A stretch of DNA of 64,000 nucleotides from Nephrotoma appendiculata (lineage: Eukaryota > Arthropoda > Insecta > Diptera > Tipulidae): contig OX371225.1 of assembly GCA_947310385.1 (NCBI GenBank), forward strand, positions 181,717,931 through 181,781,930, in the 5' to 3' direction. Both the position numbers and the translations under genes were made by a program. Under the pieces are notes generated by a model, which was not told the origin of the DNA, made no database searches, and saw nothing but the letters and a program-made list of their open reading frames with translations. Below, piece after piece: positions 13,672-23,530 of the stretch (position 1 is its first letter; the number at the start of each line of letters is the position of its first letter).

Positions 13672-16600
13672 CGTATATATGTGTGTATATGTGTGTATGT
13701 GTGTGTATGTGTGTGTGTGTGTGTATGTGTGTGTGTGTATGTGTGTGTGTGTTATTTGTACGGACTAGAAGTTTGTGGCCTCTCTTCTACAGCCCAGACG
13801 GATCGAATGATCGGGATACAACTTTAAACTTAAGCTTCTTAGTGGTTTTTGACCGAATTCGGTTCACTGGAAATGTCAACTTCCATAGAAACTTTTCCAT
13901 TTTCTGGAAACATTTTGAACAGTTTATATCATGTATGAAAAAAACGACTGTGAATTTAAAAACTCTAAATTAAATTTGCAATAATATCGATAAATAACAG
14001 GTTTCTAAAATTTAAGCGGGAATGACGATTCTTGACAAGAAGCTATTTAACACAAAAATTCGGCCCCTCTACAATCCGCAATCCGGGTTAATGGATTGAC
14101 TGATGGATGAAATTTCATAATTAAGATTTTTCCATAAATTCAATGATAGTGATACATGAAGGAAATTTTTAAACCGGAAATAGTAGCTTCTAAAGAAAGC
14201 TTTCTTGTTCTTTATATAGTCTTGCCAAAATATTTAGAAACAATTATAAAACAAATACATATTCTAAATAACATTTGCTACGAAATTCGTCCAAAATTAT
14301 ACATTTTAAGTCAGTTTTTACATAATTTGGGGGTCCTAGTGAAATTAGGAGAAAATCAGTGTACCGGAAGTGGCGGCTCTCGCACAATGTTTGAATGAAT
14401 AGGAATGAAAATTTTGGGTTAAACAAAACAGTTGTTGTGTGGTTTATTTTAAATTTATTTACATTCATGTAAGTGTTCAGTTGGCCACAATATTCACACC
14501 TCTACATTTTTGTTGTTGGATATTATAGTAACAGTGGAAGAAACAATTATGTTGACGTAAATTGTAATTTAAAATGTCTTTTAAATAATTATTAGTTGTG
14601 ACAAGATTTTGATAGTTCGTATACTTGATCGAGTCCGGGCAGTAATTGATTGATTATTACTTCGTGTTTAAATCATGGATAATAATTCACATCAAAAATT
14701 TGATCTATTGCAAAAAAATTTCTGGTATTTGTGCAATAGCTGTACTTTAGAACTCGGTGCATTTTAAAATTTCAAACTTTCTTGCAAGAAGTGATTTTAG
14801 TAAGGAGGTAAGTATATTTTAAGAATTCAATCAGAAAACAATAGAGATTGATTGATTTTAATTGATTGCTGGATCCATCTATCCATCCTTTCTTACATAG
14901 ACAGGCACCTGTCTGATGACTTTGTCAGTAACATATTAGAAAAAATCTAATAAATAGATGATAATTCAAAAACTTTGAAAACAGCTTGCAACAACTTTAA
15001 GTTCAGCCTTCTAAATAATCTATTTGGTGTAATAGGTGTCGTGACTAGTACTGCTTACGTGTACTATAAATGCGCAATACTGGTATTCTATAGTCTTTAT
15101 GTCAACTATTAAACCCTATATGGAACGATGTTAAAGTGTAAACAACTAGTATTTTTACCTCCTGGAAACATCACTTGCGGGATGTTTTATTACATTATTT
15201 TATTGCAAAGAAATGTGCAGCGGATACTTATCTTTTGATTGTGGTGAGAAAGCTTTACAGTGAGCAAGCTCCATCGAATACAATGTGCAAATAATGGTTT
15301 CGACGATTTAAAAATAATGATTTTGACATTGAATATAATGATTTTGACGGGAAACCTTATTCCGTGAAGATTCTTCTTAAACTCAATCATAATTAGCTGT
15401 AGCATTAAATGTTGATCGATCAACTGTTGATCGAGCAAAATGTTTACAAACAATCGGAATGGTTAAAAAAGCTAGCAACAGGGTTCCACATGAGTTAAAA
15501 GAAAGAGACCTTCAAAGACAACAAAGAAAATGTGTTTTGGCATCGAATAGTAAGAAGATGAAAAATAGATTTATTATGAGAATCCCAAACGCGAAAAATC
15601 TTGGGTGTAGCGTGGTGTAGTAGGTCAATCGCAATAAGTTTATGTTCAAACAAGCAATTCATTTTTTAACACGACAATGTAAAACCACATGTTGCAAACA
15701 TTGTGTAAAATTATTTACAAGAACCCCACCGGCCGTATTTACCAGACGTAGCTCCTTCAGGTACTACTTAGTCCCGCCGATGCAGTCGTCTCTTTCTACA
15801 GCAGTTCAGATCCGGGATTTCTTCAGAGAGGGAATCCGAAAATTGCCTGGAAGATGGGGGGAAAGTTGTAGCTGCAGATGGAGCTTACTTTCAATAAAAT
15901 TTTTTTTTATTTTCTATAAATACGCAAATTTGTTTTATTTTAATAAAAAAAGGCGGACCCAATATAATAATTTAATAATACATATTCTAAAAAATGTATT
16001 ATCAAAAGGAAAATTGTTATTAAATTAGTAAATTTAAATAAGACTATGCCTAAGATAAAAACATCATCCTCCAAAATCATCAAAATGAAAATTGCCAAAT
16101 ATGAAACTGAAAAATATTATATTTATTAAGATTCCCTACACAAATCACACCCATCCAAACGTAATACCAAGTTCCCATTCTGAAATGATCAGCCACATAT
16201 TCAATTAATACGATCTAGGTGTTTGATACTAAACTGTAGGTGTCATATGGAATCACTCATATGAACTCACTCACTCATTTACCTCTTCCAAGAGGTAAAT
16301 TTCCAACATGCAATACCCAGCGCTCAAATCTGAAATCCGTAAACCAAAAGTATACTCGTCATATTTTCTCAGCTATTGATCTCACTGCAATACCAACCTC
16401 GATAGGTTGGTATTGCAGTGACATCGGTTTCGATAAACGCACTAACATTCGCAATTGATCCGCCATCTATTTAAAAGTACACGATCTAACTCAAATAATC
16501 TAAGTTTAAGGTAACTAATAATAGGCATCGGTTTGACCGTTTAGGATTAAAAAGAATTATACGCAAAAATCAAACAAGACTCATTTTCAACTGTGCAAAA

Positions 16601-17546
16601 TTATTATTCATCTCAAACACACTAATCGGATACGAGATATAACATACCACATACCAAATTACCTGAGGAAATGAATTGAATTACGAGAAGATACCGCTAC
16701 CATAATATAGACCGCCGCTGAACTAAATATGAGATACCACCAAAATATTTAAAATCATATCAAGGAAATTACAAGGTCAACGATACGTACCACGAAAATA
16801 GTAGATAAAAATGTGTTAATTCTCCTTTATTGGTTTTTTTGTCGTGCAAAATTAGAGCAAGCTGAAGCAAGCAAGATGGCATGGCAGGATAATCAGAGCG
16901 TGCGTTCTACAACAAAATGTAGAAAAGTTGTTTCGGCCGAAATACAAACATAATTTAAATGACTTTGGTACAGCTTGGCAGAATTTGTAACACAATTATT
17001 GTAAAATCAACCGTACCAATAAATTGTTTAATAATCTAAATAAACAAATTTAACAAACTATACTTTTTAATATATCAGACATATTTAAATTACCACCTAA
17101 GACCGCGACACTACTTTAAAAATGTTTTTTTAAACCGTTAACTAAAACAACTTTCGAATGAATATGTAAACTTGATAATTTTTAAATCATTAAGTTGAAT
17201 TATGTGTGCGATTTGCGAAGTATTATAGTGAAGGTATACATTTGTTAAGGCATCGATGATCTTTATAAAATTCACACGGAAATTTAAATCGTTATCTTTA
17301 ATCGATATACATATACCATTTCGTGTACTCATTGTACAATATTTATGTATCGTGCACCTAATTGCCATCAATTGGCGGTAAACTATTGTAACTGATTTAT
17401 CTAAACTTACGTTAAACCGGAAAGTGCATTGAGTAGACTGCTTTTGCCAGCACCCGATGGTCCCATAATTCCGGACAGTTGCCCATTTTTAAATATCCCA
17501 TTTACACCTTTCAAAATATCACGAAATTGTGTTTCTTCGAATGAGA
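1608..17546 (-). CDS. ABCG-family ABC half-transporter, five exons, 5' exon missing
   Basis: The exons in coding order are 17546-17411, 8124-7985, 7907-7038, 2273-2173 and 2105-1608. Every junction has GT/AG ends and matching phases, giving 580 residues plus stop. The order is that of the White/ABCG family: ATPase first, then six membrane spans. Walker A, signature, Walker B, H-loop and the C-terminal membrane domain are all intact. ABCG half-transporters dimerise in a membrane and export lipids, sterols or pigment precursors; the substrate here is unknown. The first exon starts with a split codon, so at least one upstream exon (start codon and about 50 residues) is missing. I did not find it in the window. 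Introns of about 9.3 kb (8125-17410) and 4.8 kb (2274-7037) are full of mobile elements, some in sense orientation. No coding break is seen in the exons. Confidence 0.9.
2390..3330 (-). pseudogene. LINE reverse transcriptase fragment, 3' half
   Basis: Reading on the minus strand from 3330, the frame gives VTKGCPHGS, the RT motif that normally reads KGCPQGS, then IDDLL and a damaged copy of the YADD region. Next comes RNLNVNPSKLVLV, equivalent to the NPxKTE motif after the catalytic site. A Leu-rich stretch follows to about 2400. Stops and frameshifts are frequent. It lies in sense orientation in the 4.8-kb ABCG intron. It looks like the continuation of the RT fragment at 5390-6390, which ends just before this motif. 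R1/LOA/I-group is the likely home; the clade is uncertain. Confidence 0.6.
3331..5389. other. Unassigned sequence between two halves of a LINE
   Basis: About 2 kb with no recognisable protein. The longest open frame (4597-4866, plus) has no family resemblance and I do not call it a gene. Because RT fragments on both sides match consecutive parts of one enzyme, this stretch may be an insertion or a rearranged segment. I could not define its ends. Confidence 0.35.
5390..6390 (-). pseudogene. LINE reverse transcriptase fragment, 5' half
   Basis: Minus-strand translation across several frames gives an APGLD-like motif, then VIIINKGGNRDHTDPKAYRP, which continues as IMLLPVLGKLLDKLI (RT domain 1-2). 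An FGLRGNRST-like 'QxGFRxGRST' site and a short DIYNVVRSWF stretch follow. It ends near 5390, just before the point where the 2390-3330 fragment begins. Many stops show it is dead. It is in the same orientation as the ABCG gene, inside its intron. Confidence 0.6.
6391..6945. other. ABCG intron remainder
   Basis: No protein, repeat or RNA gene recognised. The sequence is AT-rich. Confidence 0.4.
7038..8124 (-). CDS. ABCG exons 2-3: ATPase core and first membrane spans
   Basis: Exon 8124-7985 encodes the strand after Walker A and the Q-loop segment (SCYITQED). Exon 7907-7038 (870 nt) carries the signature LSGGEKKRLSIALEL, Walker B with D-loop (FFLDEPTSGLD), the H-loop (CTIHQPS), the NPADYxIEL motif that ends ABCG ATPases, and the first two membrane segments. 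The small intron is 7908-7984. The frame continues to 6946 only as intron read-through; the donor is TT|GTAAGT at 7037-7036. Confidence 0.92.
8125..9216. other. Start of the 9.3-kb ABCG intron, no gene seen
   Basis: Strongly AT-rich with no recognisable coding content, terminal repeats or RNA genes. Confidence 0.4.
9217..9980 (-). mobile_element. Degenerate Tc1-like transposon
   Basis: The imperfect terminal inverted repeats share TTTAATTGAATTTC (about 9223-9246 and 9953-9978). Minus-strand translation gives a start-like MDKGE... helix-turn-helix relic near 9860. Near 9600-9390 it gives QQDNYPIHK, SRSPDIN and a Leu/Trp-rich tail, i.e. the second catalytic Asp and the (damaged) SPDLNPIE block of Tc1 transposases. 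The middle, including the first catalytic Asp, is deleted, leaving about 760 bp of an expected 1.3-1.6 kb. Confidence 0.72.
10085..10480. repeat. Two-copy, 200-bp tandem duplication
   Basis: Blocks recur at an offset of exactly 200 bp. ACTAAACTA ends at 10140 and 10340. CACTATCGCGAC starts near 10182 and 10382. The pair AGCCCGAAATT is at 10238 and 10438. A TTT(A)TGTATTTTTAA block follows each. The copies differ by scattered substitutions, so the duplication is not recent. Confidence 0.75.
10612..11030. repeat. Cluster of direct and inverted repeat units
   Basis: A unit of about 110 bp (AAGTTTTG.CT.CAAACTGAGA ... CTCACAGGYGATTCACGAGC) occurs near 10617 and 10736. The inverted core GTGAATCGCCTGTGAGACGA lies near 10868, and a weaker inverted copy near 10955 is followed by the complement of the unit's middle (ATCCAGATAATTCCAGATAG). 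The arrangement suggests a degraded foldback or tail-to-tail MITEs. Confidence 0.6.
11325..12184 (-). pseudogene. R1-type LINE ORF2: RT palm, thumb and C-terminus
   Basis: Two overlapping frames (12184-11555 and 11612-11325). The first carries RT motifs A (N.KNAFNTANW; the usual catalytic Asp of this block appears as Asn), B (GGVPQGSVLGP) and C (FADDIAIVV). The second carries the post-RT domain with GRWTH and HGEVHYHLTQ. The C-terminal zinc knuckle expected after HLTQ is missing. Confidence 0.8.
12251..13354 (-). pseudogene. R1-type LINE ORF2: endonuclease and N-terminal RT
   Basis: A 367-residue open stretch. Residues 1-110 are the endonuclease/phosphatase fold with the NAWAVEWGS and SDHQ motifs. 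Residues 110-250 are an Arg/Lys-rich linker. The remainder enters the RT finger region and ends at ERVVCDRL. The ATG is internal to the original protein, since the N-terminal third of the endonuclease is absent. Relative to R1-clade proteins the RT finger lacks about 40 residues before the WRPVCLLDT block. Confidence 0.8.
13577..13752. repeat. GT-rich microsatellite with ACAY-type interruptions
   Basis: About 175 bp of (GT)n. The distal half is interrupted by GTAT units, so the complement reads as mixed ACAC/ACAT. The open frames of repeated Cys-Val across it are artefacts. It lies about 200 bp from the 5' end of the recognisable R1-type LINE sequence. Confidence 0.95.
13753..15169. other. 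ABCG intron stretch without recognised gene
   Basis: AT-rich sequence. The short frames at 14156-14398 (plus) and 14244-14468 (minus) show no family features. No terminal repeats were recognised. Confidence 0.4.
15170..15896 (+). mobile_element. Degenerate mariner transposase
   Basis: Read across frames, the plus strand gives the mariner N-terminus (CAADTYLLI then APSNTMCKQWFRRFKNNDFD), a VPHEL block, HRIV, then HDNVKPHVAN (second catalytic Asp), YLPDVAPSG (from YSPDLAPSD) and the C-terminal GIRKLPGRWG followed by AADGAYFQ and a stop at 15894-15896. The region around the first catalytic Asp is deleted and there are multiple stops and frameshifts. It is antisense to the ABCG gene in its 9.3-kb intron. 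No convincing terminal repeats were found. Confidence 0.75.
15897..17410. other. ABCG intron stretch with two perfect hairpins
   Basis: No coding content recognised. Two perfect short palindromes lie at 16278-16299 and 16383-16420. Confidence 0.5.
16383..16420. repeat. Perfect 17-bp inverted repeat, 4-base loop
   Basis: CACTGCAATACCAACCT, the loop CGAT, then the exact complement. A second palindrome, TTTACCTCTT-CC-AAGAGGTAAA (16278-16299), lies about 85 bp away. The stems are strong for such AT-rich DNA. I cannot tell whether either is transcribed. Confidence 0.8.
17411..17546 (-). CDS. ABCG exon with Walker A
   Basis: This 136-nt exon reads ...ILKGVNGIFKNGQLSGIMG and then GPSGAGKSSLLNALSG, the canonical Walker A (P-loop). 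The acceptor is TTTCAG at 17552-17547 and the donor is AC|GTAAGT at 17410-17409. It joins in phase to the exon at 8124. Its first two bases complete a split codon from an exon not found in the window. Confidence 0.92.
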
Positions 17547-18475
17547 CTGAAATGGAAAAAAGAAGAAATAATTAATTACAGCTAAATATGATATAATAAA
17601 AAACAATTAGGTAACATAAAATAATATATTCATTCATTAAAATACATTTGAGGACTGATTTTCCTTGTCCTTTACCCATAAAACAATGGCGTTTCCGGGC
17701 GTTAATTAAATTCTTCAATTAAGTTGTAACGAATATACGTTTTCAAGATCAACAAGATGTTTATGTAAGCGACAATCGAAAATATTGTTTAAATTTATCA
17801 GATTAATAAAAAAATATTTAATGGATCTTTGGCGTTCACGTTCATGAATCTCAAGGAGGAATTTTATTCGATTGACTCTTGTCCAGGTATTGGCCTATTA
17901 TAGGTATTGGACAATTGTTTTATGAAATGCAAACACAGTATAAAACTTGAATAATTTGTAACAGGTTCGTATAACTGGATTATGAATACCGTTATAAATT
18001 TTGCGTTTTTCAACAATACTGGTAATTTAAACCCCTTCCGGAATACTCTTTCCACAATTTACAAAAAAACTCAATTTTATTTCACTAAAATCTAAAAGTT
18101 ATTATTTTTTCACATTGTTCATGCGGTACGATTAGCCGCGGTGCGGTGTCATTGTAATTGAACCTTTATATACCGATCGAACATTCTAGACTCGCCTAGA
18201 TCTATACAGAAGTAATATTCTCGACGGTATATACTGTTCTAACCTACTATAATCTGCAATACCATAAAACTGTCACAAAATTTTCTCCAGTGCTACCACC
18301 CAAACGCAGATGTCACTAATTTCACGAAAATGTTAAATAAATGTGTCACCGACGCTGAAATGTTTGCCCATCAAATCAATATGCGATACCGTCACATTAC
18401 CTCACAATTAACCCTGTTCAACCGAAACAAGAACCAAACTATCACCCCTGTATAGTGCCAACCGTTCCAAATACA
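17547..18475. other. Upstream of the ABCG exon, possible gypsy 3' end
   Basis: No gene seen. The part after about 18100 lies directly downstream of the minus-strand gypsy integrase and may include its 3' untranslated region or LTR. I found no matching second LTR near 23.6-24.1 kb. Confidence 0.3.
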
Positions 18476-19464
18476 CTATACTTTGAGTTTACCTCGCTGC
18501 TCTTTCTTTATTTTGTAAAGTATGTCCTTTATCTTTGTGATGGCAGTATATTGCCCTTCCCATACCGGTTGGAACATCCGTGATAATCCTTCTCCTCTTT
18601 GCGGATTGTAGAGCCAAACCAGTTCTCCTTCTTCAAAAGATTTATGATTTGCTCGTATGTCACACCTAGCCATCATTCGATTGCTTGCAAACCGATTTTT
18701 TTCTAGAATAAATTTGTGTATCTCATCAAGATCTCCTCGCATTTTATCATCGTAATCTATGTAGACCATACAACGCTGATGATAGAACAACACCACACTG
18801 AATATCTGGTGGTAATCGTAGAGTATTACCGAAAATTATTTTGGCTGTTGTAACCTCGCTTCAGTCATCTAGTGCTGCGCTATAGGCCATCAGGAAGAAT
18901 TGTATATGTCGATCCCAGTCATACTGATATTTAATATGTAGCCTTTGCTAAATATTTCTCCAGTGAATAGTACACATCTTCACACCATACCATTTGACTG
19001 AGGATACAAAAGTGGTGTTCTTGTCTTATTTATGCCAAACAACGGATACATTTGCTGGAATATCACCAATTCAAAATTTGTTCCTTGGTCCGATTCATTT
19101 CCCAACGTCACCGAAAGGCATTCACTAAGGCGTACATCGATTATATCCTCCTTTCCTTCTATTCGCCACAAATGTTAACATTCAACTTTACATGGCCGCC
19201 TTGATAATGCGTCGCAGCATTCCCACATGCGATTTCTTTTCGATACCCAGTCATTGTCAAAGTCGTAACTGGCAGATGTTCGATCCAGCGTGCCATGCTC
19301 TGTTCGTAAATTGAATTTTGTCCATAGAGATATTTATGAAAATCTTTCAATGCCAATTCTATGCCAATAGCCACTTTGAAAATACATAATGTGGAGAATA
19401 TTGCGCCGGAGCGCCGATAATGTGTCATCGACCCGTAATAATTGATAGCTATCTTTTTTCGTCA
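18476..19464 (-). pseudogene. Gypsy-type element: RNase H remnant and integrase
   Basis: Minus strand, high to low. A short RT piece (DDTLSAL-like) runs directly into an RNase H tail (LKDFHKYLYGQN ... ARWIE), so a large part of RT and RNase H is deleted. Integrase pieces follow: SDQGTNFE (second catalytic Asp), INKTRTPLLYPQSNGMV, and at the end a GPY/F-type C-terminal domain (FEEGELVWLYNP ... VWEGQYTAITKI) ending near 18476. Frameshifts are frequent. It was originally continuous with 21844-23530 before the RTE insertion. Confidence 0.8.
19451..19464. repeat. Target-site duplication, left copy
   Basis: ATCTTTTTTCGTCA, identical to 21844-21857. It flanks the RTE element and is part of the gypsy RT coding sequence on the minus strand. 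Confidence 0.9.
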
Positions 19465-21843
19465 TTCATTGGACCAATCATTTATTAATCCGAAATCAAA
19501 TGATTACAGAAACGAACACTAGAAGAAATAATTCAAATCGGCAAACAACACAAATATCGACCATTGGCTATCGTACCCGGACACGAATTAGAAACTGGAA
19601 CATAAGAACTCTAACGGAAACATCAAGGTTAGCACAAGCGGAGAAGGAAATGAAGCGATACAATATAGAAATTCTCGGCCTCAGAGAAGTAAGATGGAAG
19701 GATAGCGGAGACATAACAATCAGCGCAGGAAACTATATGACGTTCTCTGGCAGAGCAGATACACACGAACACGGCGTAGGTGTACTAACAACGGCTAAAG
19801 GAAAGAAATCACTACTCGAATGGAAACCAATAAGTAGCAGAATAATAACAGCACGATTCCACTCAAAAATCAGAAATACAACAATCATACAATGCTATGC
19901 GCCCACAGAAGAAGCAGATGACACAATCAAAGATGAATTATACGAGCAGCTACAAGCCGCCATATCAAGTGCACATCGAAATGATATCAAAATTATCCAA
20001 GGAGATTTGAACGTGAAAATTGGAATTGACAACACCGGAATGGCGACAATCATGAGTAAACATGCACTGGATTCTGCAAGGAACAACAACGGAGATAGAC
20101 TCATCGACTATTGTGTCACAAATCAGCTATTCATAGGCCACAGCAAATTCCCACACAAGAATATCCATAAATACACCTGTACATCGCCAGATGGCAGGAC
20201 GATAAATCAAATTGACCATGTGCTGGTAAATAAGAAGTTTCTATCCTCCTTACAAGATGTCAGAGCAATGAGAGGAGCAGATGTACACAGCGATCTCCAA
20301 CTAGTAATAGCAACCTACAAAATCAAACCAGCCGCTGTGAAAACTACAAGGACCAATCGGAGGAAATTCAACAGTCTCAGATAGATTGAGAAATACAGAC
20401 ACGAGAAATATCATCAATGAAACGCTCCTAATCAATCTACCGAATAACGAAACTAGCACTATGGATCAAAAATGGGAAGGAATAGAAGACGCCTACGTAA
20501 AAACTGCTACAAGTGTGCTGGGCTACCAAAACAACACAAGAAAACCGTGGATTAGAGATGAAACGTGGAAGAAAATCGAGGAACGCCGCCAACTTAAAAT
20601 ACAACTAGGCAATCAAAATACGGCGGAAATTCGAAGACAATATGAAGATACAGCTCGACAAGTAAAGAGAATGGCAAGGAGCGATTGTAGGAAATACACA
20701 GAAGACATTCTCACGACTGCTGAGCCAGCGACAGCAAATAGAAATATGCGCACATTACATCAATGTTGTTACAAATGCACCACCGATAAAGGATTCACAT
20801 GGACAAGTCCTAACTACAGACGACAACTTAATAGATGGAAAGAGTTCTTCGAGAACAACTGCATAGATAGCGAACCAATTGAGAAATTTCCAGATGGCAA
20901 CTATAACGAAACCAGAAACACCCATCCACCAACGGAGCGGGAAGTTACAAGTGCCATAATGAAGTTGAAAAATAACAAAGCCGCTGGAACCGACCACATA
21001 CCAGCTAAATTACTCAATGCAATGTAGATTCTGCATCAATGTAGATACTGCATCTCGACTACGCAGATGATATATGCCTTCTAACACACAAATACGCAGA
21101 CATGCAGCAAAAGCTACAGAAGTTATCACAAATAGCACAAGATGTCGGGCTCAAGATAAACATAAGAAAAACAAAGGCCCTGAGACTGAACACAAGCATT
21201 AGTACACCACTTCGCATCAACCAAGATACAATAGAAGATGTCAAAAAATTCATATACCTTGGCTGTACTGTATCAAGAACAGGTGGAACGGAAAGGGACA
21301 TTAATTAACGCATCAACCAGGAGAGAAACACGTTTAACATGCTCCATAAGATCTGGAATGCATCCGTCCTGTCAAGAAACACCAAGATACGATTGTTCAA
21401 TGCCTGTATAAAATCAGTACTGTTGTATGGCTGTGAAACATGGAAACATACCCAGAAAATAACAAGAAGGCTCCAAGTGTTTGTGAATAAATGCCTTAGG
21501 CGATTGATCAAATGCTACTGGCCGAACAAGATCACAAATGAAGAATTACTGCGACAAACAAACCAAGTAGACATTGAGAAGGAAATTAGGAAGCGGAAAT
21601 GGAGATGGAAAGGACACACGGTGAGAAAGCCACCAAATGACATAACCAGGATGTCATTAGAATGGAATCCGCAAGGAAAGAGGGAAGTTGGAAGGCCAGC
21701 AGTGACCTGGAAAAGAACGGTGCTACCTGAAGCAAAACATCTCGACAAGACATGGGGGGAACTAAAGAGAATAGCCCCAAATAGATTTCGATGGTCCAGT
21801 CTAATAGACGCCCTATGCTCCTATGGAGATAAAGGAAAAAAAA
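19465..21843 (+). mobile_element. RTE-clade LINE inserted into the gypsy element
   Basis: The inserted segment runs 19465-21843. It is bounded by the 14-bp direct repeat ATCTTTTTTCGTCA (19451-19464 and 21844-21857), a target-site duplication. It ends in an A-rich tail (GATAAAGGAAAAAAA). The coding blocks are endonuclease, RT finger, then the YADD motif and the RTE-type C-terminal domain. The middle of the RT is deleted, so the copy is dead. It is opposite in orientation to the host gypsy. Confidence 0.9.
19500..20384 (+). pseudogene. RTE LINE endonuclease domain
   Basis: A 294-residue open frame. An NWNIRTL start (TWNVRTL in relatives) is followed by ILGLREVRWKDSG (metal-binding Glu), GVGVL, IIQCYAPTEEAD, IIQGDLNVKIG (catalytic Asp/Asn), INQIDHVLV and a final VHSDLQLV. 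The family's last motif is SDHxLV; the catalytic His is replaced by Leu here. An in-frame TAG (20382-20384) separates it from the RT region, which continues in the same frame two bases later. The enzyme would nick target DNA in the parent element. Confidence 0.85.
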
Positions 21844-21875
21844 ATCTTTTTTCGTCACGTATAAGTTTTCGATAA
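20386..21875 (+). pseudogene. RTE LINE reverse transcriptase with core deletion
   Basis: The frame at 20386-21027 holds the linker and the RT start NNKAAGTDHIPAKLL, then stops. The frame near 21058 begins LDYADDICLL (the YADD catalytic motif). RT motifs 2 to B, roughly 150 residues, are therefore missing. After a stop at 21306 the frame 21339-21875 gives the RTE tail (LLYGCETW, RWKGHTVRKPP, GRPAVTWKR, FRWSSLIDALC). The last few codons (after about 21843) are read-through into gypsy DNA. Confidence 0.82.
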
Positions 21876-23530
21876 TCTACACAGAATCTCATGCTGCCGT
21901 TCTTCTTTTTAACTAACACCGGTGAGCCAACGGACTGTCAATGACTCGATAACTCTTGCATTTGATCCACTTTTTATTGTTTTGCCAAAGGTAATTTTCT
22001 ACGAGTTTGGCGAATCGGGGTCTCTGTTCCGGTGTCAATTCTGTGTTTTATCATTACTATACTGAAAATGGTTATGTATCGTTCTAGTAATCGCTGCGTT
22101 ACTTCTTCTGCTCCTTAGTGAGATATTTTGTTCAGTTTTGCATAAGTTGTCCTATTATATCCTGATGTGTTGACGTTTCTTATCTGATTTATCTATTCGC
22201 ATTTCACTATTGTGCTTACCTTTTTACATTTTCCGATGATTGTCCTCCAATTGGAACTGTTTCGTCGTTATTTAGTATTAATATGGCTTTTCCGATCATT
22301 ATTTCTCTAATTCCTTGTTCCGGTTCATTAGCTTTTACAACTCATGACTTGGGTGACCCAGACCTCCTCCAACCTTCCCCAAATAATTGTTTCTGTATTT
22401 GATGACATCTTTTCTCGACATTTGAACTGCTGAGTCAAAGTTGCACCTCGACGCTATCGTAGCTCGGGAGCCTTCGTCCAACATACTATACGAAGCCGTC
22501 CGTTCCGCCGTGATATCTGGAATTTTTATTTTCACTATTTTCTAACCTAGAATGAATGTGCTGTCACGAGTCGCTGTTTGTAACTGCAACCCATTGCCTG
22601 GTTGTCGGGTTTCACTGATGGCATCCTTTTGAACAATTGTGTTTTTTGTTCCTGTGTCTAATCACACAACTTTTCTCATGAATATCACCTCTTATTGATA
22701 AGATGGTACCATTTCGTGCTAATCTGAAAGGGATGGGGGTTATGAGGGAATCAGTTGTGGAAGAAAGCTTCTGCTCTTTTGAGATGACTCGTTGGAGTTT
22801 AACGACCCTTTACTTGGGTCCTCGTCCTTTGCCAATGCTTTGTCAATGAAAGCATCGATTTTGGCTCTCTCCTTATAATCGGCGGATATTTTTGAGTGTC
22901 TTAAATGTGCTAGTCGCTTGATCTCTGTTGCTCACTATTGAAGAGCTTCTTCCACCGCTCTGTTGGTAGCATCCTTTCATTTCGATACGATATTTTCTCG
23001 TTTGTGGTCACTTCTGTATTTTCGATCCAGTGCCTTCATTATCTCACTGAGCCTTTTGCAATCATTTTCGAAAATTTGTTTGCAATGTTTTATTAATTCT
23101 GCGGCACGGCTCACTTCATTCCACGCGTTTCTATTGGCGGCCGTTTCAAATTAGAATGTGAAAATCCCAAATGATGTTGTTCCATCGAATATCAGTGACT
23201 TGAGTTTAATCGAATGTACTGCCTGGGCTACCTGCAATGTTCTATTTGCTTTCAGGCAAAGAAGATCTTTTTTCGAGGCGTTGGACCTCCAACTGCAACT
23301 TCTGTTCAACATTCTGAACATTTGACTGTATCAGATCAAATTCCTGTTCTCCTCTTCGACGCGTACCTTAAATCTTTTGATCAAACGATTTTGATTTCAT
23401 TAATTTCTTGGTTTATTTCTCGATTCAAATCTTTACTTTGTTGATCAAATTGTTGACCCAATTTTTGGTTTTGTTGATTCATTTGTTGTCTAAAATGACT
23501 AAGAGTTGCCTAAGAAGGAACTGGTGGTGC
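21844..23530 (-). pseudogene. Gypsy-type element: gag, protease and start of RT
   Basis: Minus strand. Near 23520-23290 is a Gln-rich coiled region (QMNQQNQKLGQQFDQQSKDLN). Near 23180-22870 is a gag-like segment. Near 22665 is LDTGTKNTIVQ, the aspartic-protease active site, followed by LQTATRDSTFILG. Near 21960-21860 is SPVLVKKKNGSMRFCVDYRKL, the RT entry motif, broken by the RTE insertion. Stops occur throughout. No gag zinc knuckle was identified. Together with 18476-19464 this is one old gypsy copy. Confidence 0.75.

Noticed and set aside
13485..13973. Open frames rich in repeated Cys-Val across the GT tract
   Set aside because: They arise in three frames from the microsatellite and contain no other protein features.
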